Shown: positions 45,730 to 54,850, counted from the stretch's first letter. The stretch: 64,000 nt of DNA from an uncultured Tenacibaculum sp. (GCF_947495995.1 NZ_CANMAX010000002.1:124001-188000), one strand, 5' to 3'. Translations and numbers: made by a program. Notes: generated by a model from the sequence alone, not told the origin.

Positions 45730-48651
45730 ATGAATTTTAGTAAACTGTTATTTACACTAGTTATTTTTTCAATTATTAGTTGTAAAGAGCGAGTAATTAC
45801 TCCTGCACAAGATACAAAATCACTATTAACTTATGTTAATCCTTTTATAGGTACTGGCGGACACGGACATACATATCCTGGTGCGACGATGCCTTTTGGA
45901 ATGATGCAATTAAGTCCCGACACTCGTTTAGATGGATGGGATGGTTGTTCTGGTTATCATTATTCTGATGAATATATTTACGGATTTTCACACACACACT
46001 TAAGCGGAACAGGTGTTTCTGATTATGGAGATATTTTATTGATGCCAACAAATAAAGTAATTTTCAATAATGGAGCAGATGGTAAAGAAGGTTATCGTTC
46101 TAAATTTTCACATGATAAAGAAAAAGCTGAACCAGGATTTTATAAAGTACATTTAGATGATACTGATATTGATGTTGAACTCACCGTTTCTAAACGTAGT
46201 GGAATCCACAAGTATCAGTTTCCTTCTGCTGAAAACCAAGTGATTGTTTTAGATTTAGAGCATAGAGATCAGTTATTAAATGCTTCTTTAGAAATTGTTT
46301 CGAATACTGAATTGCAGGGTAGTAGAAGTTCAAAAGCTTGGGCTACAGATCAAAAGTTATTTTACTCAATTCAACTTTCACATCCTATCGATACCAGTTT
46401 TGAACATTATGCACAAAAAAACGCTGAACGTTATGCTTTTAAACTAGTTAACCCAAATAATGAACCGGTTTATGTTAAAATAGGAATTTCAGCAGTAGAT
46501 ATTGAAGGAGCGAAAAATAATTTAGCACAAGAAATAGGAAATAAGAATTTTTCAGTAATTAAAAAAGAAGCTCAAGAAACTTGGGAAAAGCAATTAAGAA
46601 AAATAGTTGTTGAAAGTGATAACGAAGATTATAAAGTCAATTTCTATACATCGATGTATCACACAATGATTGCTCCGAATTTATATCAAGACGTTGACGG
46701 CCGTTACAGAGGAATGGATTTAAAAATTCATGAAACGAAAGATTTCGATTATTACACAGTTTTCTCTCTTTGGGATACTTATCGTGCAACGCATCCATTA
46801 TATACGATTATTGAGCAAGATAGAACGAATGATTTCATCAATACATTTTTAGCAAAGTATGACGAAGGTGGTATTATGCCAATTTGGGATTTATCTGCAA
46901 ATTACACAGGTTGTATGATTGGTTATCATGCCGTTCCAGTAATAGCAGATGCATATTTAAAAGGAATTAAAGATTATGACGCTGAAAAAGCGTTGCTAGC
47001 AATGAAATATTCTGCTACGAAAGATAAGTTAGGATTAAAGTCTTACAAGTCTTTAGGATATATTCCTGTGGAAGAAGAAAGTGAATCGGTTTCTAAAACA
47101 TTAGAATATGCTTACGACGATTGGACAATCGCTCAAATGGCTAAGCAAATGGGAAAAGAAGAAGATTATAAAGAATATATTCAACGCGCACAGTATTACA
47201 AAAATATCTTCGACCCAAAAACACAATTTATGAGAGGTCGATTTAGAAATACTTGGTTTGCACCTTTCGATCCGTATGAAGTTAACTTTAATTATACAGA
47301 AGCGAATGCTTGGCAATACAGTAATTATGTTCCTCAAGATATTTCAGGATATATTAAACTATTAGGCGGAGCTTCTATTTTAGAAAAGAATTTAGATACA
47401 CTTTTTGCTGCTGAATCAAACACTTCAGGGCGTCATCAGAAAGATATTACCGGATTAATTGGTCAGTATGCGCATGGAAACGAGCCAAGTCATCATATGG
47501 CGTATTTGTACAATTACGTAGGAAAACCAAACAAAACACAAGAGAAGATATATCAAATTCTTACAGAACAGTATACCAATGCTCCAGATGGTATTTCTGG
47601 AAATGAAGATTGCGGACAAATGAGTGCTTGGTACATTTTTAGTTCTTTAGGATTTTATCCTGTTACGCCAGGTTCTAACGAATATATTATTGGTGCACCA
47701 TTACTTAAAAAAGCTACAATTCATTTAGAAAACGGTAAAACATTTACAGTAGTCGCTGAAGGAATTAGTAGTGAAAATAAATACATTAAAAACGCTAGAT
47801 TAAATGGTAAAACTTTAGATCAAACTTTTATTACACATAATGAAATTGTGAACGGAGGTTCTTTAGAATTTGAAATGACAAATTCACCAAGTAATTGGGG
47901 AACACAAGAAAATGCTTTACCAAAGAGTAGTATAGAAGATCATTTAATTGTTCCTGCTCCATTCATAGAAAAGGGAGAAGTAGCATTTAAAGGAAATACC
48001 CAAGTTGTATTAGCAAATGCTGACACTAACGCCGAAATATATTTCAAATTAAATGATGGAGAATTTAAAAAATACGAGCAACCAATTCAACTTTCAGAAA
48101 AAACAAAGTTATCAGCTTATGCGAAAATAGGCGAAACTAAAAGTGCAGTTATTGAAACAAATTTTGTGAAAATTGATCCGAATATTAAAATTTCTTTAGA
48201 AACAGCATATGCGAATCAATACAATGCAGGAGGTGATAATGCACTAATCGATGGAATAAAAGGAGCGAGAGATTTTAGAACTGGAACTTGGCAAGGATAT
48301 TCTAATGTAGATGTAGTTGCAACTGTCGACTTAGGAAAAGAAAAATGGGTAGAAAGTATTAGTACAAATTATTTAGAAGATCAACGTAGTTGGATATTCT
48401 TACCAACATCGGTAGCATATTATACTTCTGTAGATGGAAAAATATACAAGCAAGTAGCAGATTTAAAAATAGATTCAGTAAAACCTAAAGAAAATACTAG
48501 TATTAAAGAATTAACAATACACTTGAAAGGAAGTAATGTGAGATATGTAAAAGTTGTAGCTAAAAAATTAGGTGATTTACCAGAATGGCATTTAGGATAC
48601 AAGCATAATGGTAAGTCTTGGATATTTATTGATGAAATAATGATAAAATAA
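45730..48651 (+). CDS. GH92 family alpha-mannosidase, lipoprotein
   Basis: This 973-residue enzyme has a lipobox (IISC, Cys18) and the two-part GH92 fold: the N-terminal beta-sandwich (TYVNPFIGTGGHGHTYPGATMPFGMMQLSPDTR, about residues 36-68) and the barrel with YTVFSLWDTYRATHPL, GYHAVPVIADAYLKG, GNEPSHHMAYLYNYVG and GNEDCGQMSAWYIFSSLGFYPV. GH92 enzymes are calcium-dependent exo-alpha-mannosidases of N-glycans. The C-terminus (about 735-973) repeats the chitobiase-like plus F5/8C-like module of the GH20 protein. It is followed by a glycosylasparaginase and a sugar transporter. Confidence 0.95.
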   Translation: MNFSKLLFTLVIFSIISCKERVITPAQDTKSLLTYVNPFIGTGGHGHTYPGATMPFGMMQLSPDTRLDGWDGCSGYHYSDEYIYGFSHTHLSGTGVSDYGDILLMPTNKVIFNNGADGKEGYRSKFSHDKEKAEPGFYKVHLDDTDIDVELTVSKRSGIHKYQFPSAENQVIVLDLEHRDQLLNASLEIVSNTELQGSRSSKAWATDQKLFYSIQLSHPIDTSFEHYAQKNAERYAFKLVNPNNEPVYVKIGISAVDIEGAKNNLAQEIGNKNFSVIKKEAQETWEKQLRKIVVESDNEDYKVNFYTSMYHTMIAPNLYQDVDGRYRGMDLKIHETKDFDYYTVFSLWDTYRATHPLYTIIEQDRTNDFINTFLAKYDEGGIMPIWDLSANYTGCMIGYHAVPVIADAYLKGIKDYDAEKALLAMKYSATKDKLGLKSYKSLGYIPVEEESESVSKTLEYAYDDWTIAQMAKQMGKEEDYKEYIQRAQYYKNIFDPKTQFMRGRFRNTWFAPFDPYEVNFNYTEANAWQYSNYVPQDISGYIKLLGGASILEKNLDTLFAAESNTSGRHQKDITGLIGQYAHGNEPSHHMAYLYNYVGKPNKTQEKIYQILTEQYTNAPDGISGNEDCGQMSAWYIFSSLGFYPVTPGSNEYIIGAPLLKKATIHLENGKTFTVVAEGISSENKYIKNARLNGKTLDQTFITHNEIVNGGSLEFEMTNSPSNWGTQENALPKSSIEDHLIVPAPFIEKGEVAFKGNTQVVLANADTNAEIYFKLNDGEFKKYEQPIQLSEKTKLSAYAKIGETKSAVIETNFVKIDPNIKISLETAYANQYNAGGDNALIDGIKGARDFRTGTWQGYSNVDVVATVDLGKEKWVESISTNYLEDQRSWIFLPTSVAYYTSVDGKIYKQVADLKIDSVKPKENTSIKELTIHLKGSNVRYVKVVAKKLGDLPEWHLGYKHNGKSWIFIDEIMIK

Positions 48652-48670
48652 TAGAACTAAAGGAAGAAAA

Positions 48671-49663
48671 ATGATAAATAAAGCAACGTTATTTAGTGTA
48701 GGTTTGTTAGCTACTGTCTTAATCACAGGTTGTAAAACAGAAAAGAAACCTGAAGACCCAGTAAAAGTTCAAACAGTTACCACTGTGAATAAACCTTTAG
48801 TAATAGCTACTTGGAATACACCAGAAGCTGTAAACGCTGCAGCCAAAGTTTTACAAAACGGAGGAACAGCTTTAGACGCAGTTGAACAAGGATGTAGAGT
48901 AGAAGAAGCAAATCCTAAAAATCAAACTGTAGGAATTGGTGGATTACCAGACCGAGATGGTTTTGTGACTTTAGATGCTTGTATTATGAATGCAAAAGGT
49001 GATTACGGAGCTGTAGTTGGTGTAGAAAATATCAAGCACGTAATTTCTGTAGCAAGAAAAGTTATGGAAGATACACCTCACGTATTATTATCGGGTAAAG
49101 GAGCTGAGCAATTTGCGGTTTCAAAAGGATTTCAAAAAGAGGATCTTTTAACTGAAGCATCTAAAAAAGCTTGGGAAGAATGGAAAGTGAAATCAGAATA
49201 CAAACCGATAATTAATATTGAAAATCACGATACGATTGGAATGCTAGCAATGGATTCCGAAGGGAATCTTTCAGGAGCATGTACAACAAGTGGTTTAGCT
49301 TATAAACTAAGAGGTAGAATAGGAGATTCACCAATTATTGGATCTGGATTGTTTATCGATAATGAAGTTGGAGGGGCTGTAGCTACAGGTTTAGGAGAAG
49401 AAGTTTTAAAAACTGTGGGAAGCTTTTTAATCGTAGAATTAATGCGACAAGGAATGTCACCACAACAAGCTTGTGAAGAAGCGATTAAAAGAATAGTAAC
49501 AAAACCAGATAGCGATTTTAAAAATTTTCAAGTTTGTTATATCGCAATGAATAAGAAAGGAGAAGTAGGAAGTTATGCTATTCACGAATGGTTTAGTTAT
49601 AGCAAGTTTGATAATAACGGATACAAAAACATTAAATCAGATTTTTATTTAAAAGACAAATAA
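48671..49663 (+). CDS. N4-(beta-N-acetylglucosaminyl)-L-asparaginase (glycosylasparaginase)
   Basis: This 330-residue Ntn hydrolase cleaves the GlcNAc-Asn bond of glycoproteins. The precursor has a lipoprotein signal (LITGC, Cys21). It is predicted to self-cleave before Thr188 in NHDTIGMLA, giving alpha and beta chains. Other family motifs are ATWNTPEAVNAAAKVL, ALDAVEQGCRVEE, GGLPDRDG and GRIGDSPIIGSGLFIDN. It lies 19 bases after the GH92 gene and seven before the transporter gene, completing an N-glycan pathway. Confidence 0.95.
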   Translation: MINKATLFSVGLLATVLITGCKTEKKPEDPVKVQTVTTVNKPLVIATWNTPEAVNAAAKVLQNGGTALDAVEQGCRVEEANPKNQTVGIGGLPDRDGFVTLDACIMNAKGDYGAVVGVENIKHVISVARKVMEDTPHVLLSGKGAEQFAVSKGFQKEDLLTEASKKAWEEWKVKSEYKPIINIENHDTIGMLAMDSEGNLSGACTTSGLAYKLRGRIGDSPIIGSGLFIDNEVGGAVATGLGEEVLKTVGSFLIVELMRQGMSPQQACEEAIKRIVTKPDSDFKNFQVCYIAMNKKGEVGSYAIHEWFSYSKFDNNGYKNIKSDFYLKDK

Positions 49664-49669
49664 TAATTT

Positions 49670-50986
49670 ATGACAACAACCAATAAATCTTACAAAACAG
49701 CTTTTATATTTTTAACCACTTTATTCTTTTTATGGGGATTTATCACTGTATTAGTAGATTCTTTAGTGCCTCGTTTAAAGGATGTTTTCGAAATGTCTTA
49801 TGCGAAAACAGTATTAGTTCAGTTTGCATTTTTTACAGCTTTTTTTGTGGTTTCAGTTCCTGCAGGTAAACTATTAAGTAAAATAGGCTATAAAAAAGGA
49901 ATTGTTTTAGGATTAACAATAATGGCTTTAGGTTGTTTGTTATTTTATCCGGCTTCTTCATATAGAAGTTTCTTCGTGTTTTTAACAGGGTATTTTACAT
50001 TAGCTGGAGGAATTACAGTTTTACAAGTGGCAGCAAATCCTTATGTAGCTTTATTAGGAAGTGAAAACGGAGCTTCAAGTAGATTGAACTTATCACAAGC
50101 ATTTAATTCTTTAGGAACAACAATAGCACCAATTGTAGGAGCTTTATTCTTATTAAGTGATACCGTAAAAACATCAGAAGAAATTGAGCAATTATCAGAA
50201 GTTGCAAAAACAGAATATTATGCAGCAGAAGCCGCTACAGTTCAAACTCCATTTTTATTTATCGCAGGTTTTATTGGAGTTTTAGCTTTGGTGTTTTCAT
50301 TTATTAAGCTGCCAAAAGTGATGGAAGAAAGTCCGAAAGGAGGTTATTTATCATTATTAAAAAATAAAGTAATGTTACTTGGAGCGCTAGGAATCTTTGT
50401 TTATGTAGGAGCAGAAGTTTCTATCGGAAGTTTTTTAGTGAATTATTTCCAAGATATGAACTTAGCAACTATCATTTCTCAAAACGAAACAATGATGAAT
50501 ATTGCAAATACAATTGCAAGTGTTTTCAATAAAACATTTTCAAACTCTGATCCAAAATCTTTATTAGGAATTTTTGTGATTTTCTATTGGGGTGGAGCAA
50601 TGATTGGTCGTTTTATTGGAGCTTATTTAACAAAAATTATTTCTCCGGGTAAAGTGTTAGCGATTTTTGCAATTTTAGCTGTAGCTATGATTTTAATCTC
50701 TATTGCTACAACAGGATTAATTTCTATGTGGTCAATTTTAGCTGTAGGATTATTTAATTCTATCATGTTCCCAACTATTTTTACTTTAAGCTTAGAAGGA
50801 TTAGGAGATTTAAAAGCTCAAGCTTCAGGATTATTATGTATGGCAATTGTTGGTGGTGCAATTGTACCTTTTATTTTCGGAGGATTAATAGATAATTTCG
50901 GATTTAAAACTGCATTTATACTTACATTAATTTGTTATGCTTACATCTGGTATTTTGGAAGAACAAAATCATTAGTCAAAAACTAA
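49670..50986 (+). CDS. Sugar MFS transporter, FucP/NagP family (N-acetylglucosamine uptake likely)
   Basis: This 438-residue inner-membrane protein has 12 predicted helices and the FucP-type features LFFLWGFITVLVDSLVPRLK, SVPAGKLLSKIGYKKGI and VLQVAANPYVALLG. A central loop of about 60 residues separates the halves. Related flavobacterial and Shewanella proteins import GlcNAc (NagP) or other hexoses. GlcNAc is the best guess here because the upstream enzymes release it. It is the last gene of the operon and is followed by a strong terminator. Confidence 0.9.
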   Translation: MTTTNKSYKTAFIFLTTLFFLWGFITVLVDSLVPRLKDVFEMSYAKTVLVQFAFFTAFFVVSVPAGKLLSKIGYKKGIVLGLTIMALGCLLFYPASSYRSFFVFLTGYFTLAGGITVLQVAANPYVALLGSENGASSRLNLSQAFNSLGTTIAPIVGALFLLSDTVKTSEEIEQLSEVAKTEYYAAEAATVQTPFLFIAGFIGVLALVFSFIKLPKVMEESPKGGYLSLLKNKVMLLGALGIFVYVGAEVSIGSFLVNYFQDMNLATIISQNETMMNIANTIASVFNKTFSNSDPKSLLGIFVIFYWGGAMIGRFIGAYLTKIISPGKVLAIFAILAVAMILISIATTGLISMWSILAVGLFNSIMFPTIFTLSLEGLGDLKAQASGLLCMAIVGGAIVPFIFGGLIDNFGFKTAFILTLICYAYIWYFGRTKSLVKN

Positions 50987-51010
50987 TGCTTATTTATATA
51001 CGTAAATTTC

Positions 51011-51039
51011 AAAGACTCGCATTTTGCGAGTCTTTTTTG
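51011..51039 (+). terminator. Terminator of the GH92-transporter operon
   Basis: An 11-bp perfect stem (AAAGACTCGCA at 51011-51021 against 51025-51035) with a TTT loop runs into further T residues. Confidence 0.92.
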
Positions 51040-51128
51040 TTTATGGAAACAGCTACAGTAGTCGTACGTTAAGATTTGTGATCAATTGATCTAAAAAAAT
51101 TAACTTTGAAAATATATAAGAGTATTAG

Positions 51129-53018
51129 ATGAAAAAAATTGGGGCTTTTTTCTTAATCATTTTAGTGTGTTTAAGTTGTAATAATTCAGATGTAAATACA
51201 AAAGAAAATATATTAGAAACGATTGCGTCACTTCAAAAAAAGTCTAAAAAAGTAAAGAAGGATTCTACTTTATTTTACATCAATAAAGCAGAAGAAATAC
51301 TTGATAAAAACCCAAAAATAAGTGACTCGCTTCTCTTAGAAAATATATTCTTAAAAGGAAATTACTTTAAGAAACAGAATAATTTGGATTCAGCAAGATT
51401 TTACCTTCATAAAACTATTTCTCTAATAAAAAAGCCTAATGAAAGTTCTAGAACAATTGCATTTTATAGAACCACTTGGGAAATGGAAAACCTTAGAGGG
51501 AATATTGCAAACGGAATAAGTTTAGCCAAAGATTTTATTAAAATTTCAGATGAAGTTAAGTTTAAAAAAGATCTTATTTATGCTTATAATTATTTGGCTA
51601 GAAAAAGTTTAGTATTTGGTAATTATCAAGAATCATTACAATACAATAACAAAATCCTTAAAATAGCAAAAGAAATAGGTAATATAGATATGTATGTAAT
51701 TACTGCTATTGCCAAATCTAGAGTTTTCTCATATTATCTAAAGGATAAGAAAAAAGCTACAAAATTATTAGATAGTTTACTTACAATCGATTGTAGTATT
51801 GATTCTAAACGTCAGATTTATAGAAGATATGGAATTTTAAATTTCTACAGCGAAGACTATAAAAGTGCAATTTCTTATTACAAGAAAGTTATTAAGCTTA
51901 TAAAAGAACAAGGTTTGTTAAGTAAAGGTCATGAAAGTAAAATTGATTTCACTAACAACTTAATAGAAGCATATAATAACATTTCTGAAGCTTATTTAAC
52001 AACTAAAGCATATGATATTACTTCTCAATATTTAGATTCAACAAAAGCATTATTGAATGTTAATACGAAGAAAAAACACGTTAATTCTTATACGAAATAT
52101 CGATTTTTGTTGAATTACAGAACTAATAAAGATGAAAAAGAAGTACTAAAGGAATATCTATCATTTATAAAAGAAAGTACGAATAGACAAGAGGAGAAAA
52201 TAAATGAAAAACTGTATGCATTACAATTAGCCAATGAAAAAGAAAAATTAGCTATTGCCGAAAAAAATAAAGCAATTGTAGATAATATTCAGTTAGAATC
52301 TAGAAACATTAAACTTATTGCTTTTTCTAGTATTGTAGTATTATTACTAATCATTGGATATTTGTTTTATAGACAAAGAAATTATGCTTTTGAACGTCAA
52401 GAAATACAGTTACAGCAACGATTATTACGTTCTCAAATGAATTCTCATTTTTCATTTAATAGTTTATCTATAATTCAGAGTCAGTTTAAAGGAGATCAGA
52501 ATTCGGCAGTAAACTATTTAACTAAATTCTCTAGATTACTACGATTAGTACTGAGTAATTCGTTACAGAATTACGTGTTGATAGAAGATGAATTAGAGTT
52601 ACTAAAAAAATACCTAGAATTACAGTTATTTAGGTTTCCCGATAGTTTCGGATTTAACATAGAAATAGAAAATTTTGAAGAGGATGATTTACTCTATATT
52701 CCTCCAATGCTTATACAGCCTTTTATAGAAAATAGTATTGAACATGGTTTTTCAAAAATCGATTATAAAGGGAAAATAACGATTCATTTAAAATTAGAAG
52801 GAAAATATATTCAATGCACGATTGAAGATAATGGAATAGGCTTACAAAAAGAAAAATCTAAGACAAAGACATCTGTTTCTACAGAATTAATTTCAAACTT
52901 CATATATAAAACCACAAAACAAAAAATTATTACATTCGATAAAAAAGAGTTGAATACGAATGAAAGTGGAGTATACGTGAAATTTTTAATCCCCTATAAA
53001 TTGACAAGTAATGATTAA
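51129..53018 (+). CDS. Sensor histidine kinase, LytS/YehU type, with TPR sensor region
   Basis: This 629-residue protein has a hydrophobic N-terminus with a lipobox-like VCLSC (Cys17) and a TPR-type helical region (about 45-345) predicted outside the inner membrane. A coiled segment leads to one membrane helix (about 395-414). The cytoplasmic kinase core has the phosphoacceptor His440 in RSQMNSHFSFNSL, the N box IENSIEHG (533-540) and the G box EDNGIGL (566-572). The usual NPHFIFN is changed to NSHFSFN. It would phosphorylate the LytTR regulator, whose gene overlaps by eight bases. It probably senses an extracytoplasmic signal through the TPRs. Confidence 0.93.
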   Translation: MKKIGAFFLIILVCLSCNNSDVNTKENILETIASLQKKSKKVKKDSTLFYINKAEEILDKNPKISDSLLLENIFLKGNYFKKQNNLDSARFYLHKTISLIKKPNESSRTIAFYRTTWEMENLRGNIANGISLAKDFIKISDEVKFKKDLIYAYNYLARKSLVFGNYQESLQYNNKILKIAKEIGNIDMYVITAIAKSRVFSYYLKDKKKATKLLDSLLTIDCSIDSKRQIYRRYGILNFYSEDYKSAISYYKKVIKLIKEQGLLSKGHESKIDFTNNLIEAYNNISEAYLTTKAYDITSQYLDSTKALLNVNTKKKHVNSYTKYRFLLNYRTNKDEKEVLKEYLSFIKESTNRQEEKINEKLYALQLANEKEKLAIAEKNKAIVDNIQLESRNIKLIAFSSIVVLLLIIGYLFYRQRNYAFERQEIQLQQRLLRSQMNSHFSFNSLSIIQSQFKGDQNSAVNYLTKFSRLLRLVLSNSLQNYVLIEDELELLKKYLELQLFRFPDSFGFNIEIENFEEDDLLYIPPMLIQPFIENSIEHGFSKIDYKGKITIHLKLEGKYIQCTIEDNGIGLQKEKSKTKTSVSTELISNFIYKTTKQKIITFDKKELNTNESGVYVKFLIPYKLTSND

Positions 53019-53751
53019 AGCAATTTTGATTGATGATGAGGTTTATATCAAAGAATTGATTAGAGAAAAACTCACCAATAATTTTCAAGATAAAATAGAA
53101 ATAGTAGGAGAAGCAGAAGGTGTTTCCGATGCTATACAAGTTATTAGTAAAGAAAAACCTGATCTGTTATTTTTAGATATTCATTTAAAAGATGGTACAA
53201 GTTTCGATATTCTTTCTCAAATAGATTATAAAGATTTGTGTTTAGTTTTTATAACTGGTTTCGATGATCATGCTATTAAAGCTATTAAGGTTGGAGCTTT
53301 AGATTATATAATTAAACCTATAGATGATGATGAGTTTAATACGGCAGTGACTAAAGTAGTAGAAGGATTTCAACAACATAATCATACTGAAAAATCTGTT
53401 GAAGTTTCTAAAGAACACTTTACAAAATCATCTGGCAGAAAGCGTATTATTTTAAAGACTTTAGAGAATATTTTTATTGTTTATGAAGAAGATATCTTTT
53501 ACTGTAAATCTGAAGGAAACTATACTATGTTTTACACAAAAAACGATAGAATTGTGGTTTCTAAGCCTATTAAAATGATGGAAGAATTATTATCTAAAAA
53601 TGTGTTTATTCGATGTCACAAATCGTATTTAGTAAATAAAAACCATGTAATTCAATACAATAAAAACGGGTTATTGATTATTAATGAAGATCACAAAGTT
53701 CCGGTTTCAAGTCGACGAAAAGATTTTATTATTCAAGAAATTTTCAATTAA
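53011..53751 (+). CDS. LytTR-type response regulator
   Basis: This 246-residue regulator has a receiver domain with LIDDE and the phosphoacceptor Asp56 in LLFLDIHLKDG, and KP in YIIKPIDDDEF. A LytTR DNA-binding domain spans about 140-246 (ILKTLENIFIVYEEDIFYCKSEGNY, then MMEELLSKNVFIRCHKSYLVN). LytTR domains bind paired 9-bp direct repeats. Such a pair occurs 10 bases after this gene and again before the peptide genes. Translation is coupled to the kinase by overlap. Confidence 0.96.
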   Translation: MIKAILIDDEVYIKELIREKLTNNFQDKIEIVGEAEGVSDAIQVISKEKPDLLFLDIHLKDGTSFDILSQIDYKDLCLVFITGFDDHAIKAIKVGALDYIIKPIDDDEFNTAVTKVVEGFQQHNHTEKSVEVSKEHFTKSSGRKRIILKTLENIFIVYEEDIFYCKSEGNYTMFYTKNDRIVVSKPIKMMEELLSKNVFIRCHKSYLVNKNHVIQYNKNGLLIINEDHKVPVSSRRKDFIIQEIFN

Positions 53752-53760
53752 TAAATTGAA

Positions 53761-53790
53761 AGCGTTAATGAATTATTCAATAGCGTTAAT
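53761..53790 (+). promoter_or_regulatory. Candidate LytTR-binding direct repeat before the lipoprotein gene
   Basis: Two copies of AGCGTTAAT (53761-53769 and 53782-53790) are 21 bases apart start to start, that is 9-mers with a 12-base spacer. Each matches the published LytTR consensus [TA][AC][CA]GTTN[AG][TG] at eight of nine positions. The pair lies 77 bases before the ATG of the lipoprotein gene. A 12-mer, TCTAAATATTTA (53834-53845), is shared with the peptide promoter. Confidence 0.7.
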
Positions 53791-53867
53791 ACATTTTACT
53801 AAAGCTCTTATACAAAGAATAAATATATTTTGATCTAAATATTTAGTTTCAACTAAAAATATAAATC

Positions 53868-54620
53868 ATGAATAAATCAACCCTAATACTTTTAGTCTCA
53901 TTTTTATCTTTTTTATCATGTTCCCAAGATGATAATATGTTAGCTGAAAATGAATCAACAGTGGAAGTAAATACTACTATTAAACTAGAAAAAAAGTCAG
54001 TCAGAGAAGAGGAGGAGGTTCCGTTTAATTTTTATGAAAGTAAATTACAATCGGTTTCTTTTTTAGTATCTAAGACGATACTAAATGATGAAAATAGTCT
54101 ACAATTAATTCTTAATCTTTTAAATGGTTTAGATAACCCTGAAAGAATTAGATTACATGAATTATTTAATACTTTTAATGATAACAATTCATTTGTAGCA
54201 GCTTTTGAATCACAATACATGTTCTATTACGGTTCAGGTAATTTCAGTTGTGGCGGAAGACCAGATGAAGAAGAAGAACCACCTACATTAGAGAAAGGTT
54301 TACATTCTGTAGGAGTAACATCTTTTGAATCTTACTTAGAATCTATTGTAGATGAAAATTGTATTGAACTTTATTTTCCAAACGGATTTAACGAAGATGA
54401 ATTAAATGTAGATTTTCCAATTATAATTTCATCTGCTCATCCATTAACAACAGCTCAAACCAATTATGCATATATAAACGGCCCAGAGTGTAAGATTAAA
54501 AAATCAGAAATAACAAACAGATCCGAAGGAAATATAATTATAGCTAAACCTTATATAAGTGATGATTGTTTTTATCCGAATTTGATAAAACCAGGTTTTG
54601 AATCTTTTTTAGCTAAATAA
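53868..54620 (+). CDS. Lipoprotein of unknown function linked to the LytTR system
   Basis: This 250-residue protein has a lipobox (LSFLSC, Cys18) followed at once by SQDD, an acidic pattern like the surface-export signal reported for flavobacterial lipoproteins. Other visible features are an acidic stretch (SVREEEEVP), a helical middle, FSCGGRPDEEEEPPTLEKG and C-terminal cysteines (DENC, GPECK, DDCF). No domain is recognised. A LytTR-type repeat precedes it and a strong terminator follows, so it is a separately transcribed target of the kinase-regulator pair. Roles as peptide receptor, immunity or signal-relay protein are possible but not shown. Confidence 0.75.
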   Translation: MNKSTLILLVSFLSFLSCSQDDNMLAENESTVEVNTTIKLEKKSVREEEEVPFNFYESKLQSVSFLVSKTILNDENSLQLILNLLNGLDNPERIRLHELFNTFNDNNSFVAAFESQYMFYYGSGNFSCGGRPDEEEEPPTLEKGLHSVGVTSFESYLESIVDENCIELYFPNGFNEDELNVDFPIIISSAHPLTTAQTNYAYINGPECKIKKSEITNRSEGNIIIAKPYISDDCFYPNLIKPGFESFLAK

Positions 54621-54647
54621 AAACTAATAAGTACTTGAGATATTTAG

Positions 54648-54675
54648 CCTCTTACATTTTGTAAGAGGTTTTTTT
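54648..54675 (+). terminator. Terminator after the LytTR-linked lipoprotein gene
   Basis: CCTCTTAC (54648-54655) pairs perfectly with GTAAGAGG (54661-54668) around a five-base loop and is followed by seven T. It separates this transcript from the peptide genes. Confidence 0.92.
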
Positions 54676-54694
54676 GTGGAATGCAATGAGTCAC

Positions 54695-54724
54695 TACGTT
54701 AATGAATTTGTTTAAAGCGTTAGT
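54695..54724 (+). promoter_or_regulatory. Candidate LytTR-binding direct repeat before the double-glycine peptide genes
   Basis: TACGTTAAT (54695-54703) and AGCGTTAGT (54716-54724) are 21 bases apart. The first fits the LytTR consensus at all nine positions, the second at eight. Similarity to the site at 53761-53790 continues past the 9-mers (CGTTAATGAATT and a following TTTACTA). It lies 20 bases after a terminator and 126 bases before the first peptide ATG; TCTAAATATTTA follows at 54741-54752. Confidence 0.75.
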
Positions 54725-54850
54725 GAGTTTACTATTGATATCTAAATATTTATGTAACATTTTTATCTCGTAGATATTTATAAAGTAAAGAAATTAACCT
54801 TCTTTAAAAAGAGTAAGTATCTGATAGATAAATCATTTAAAATATTAATT

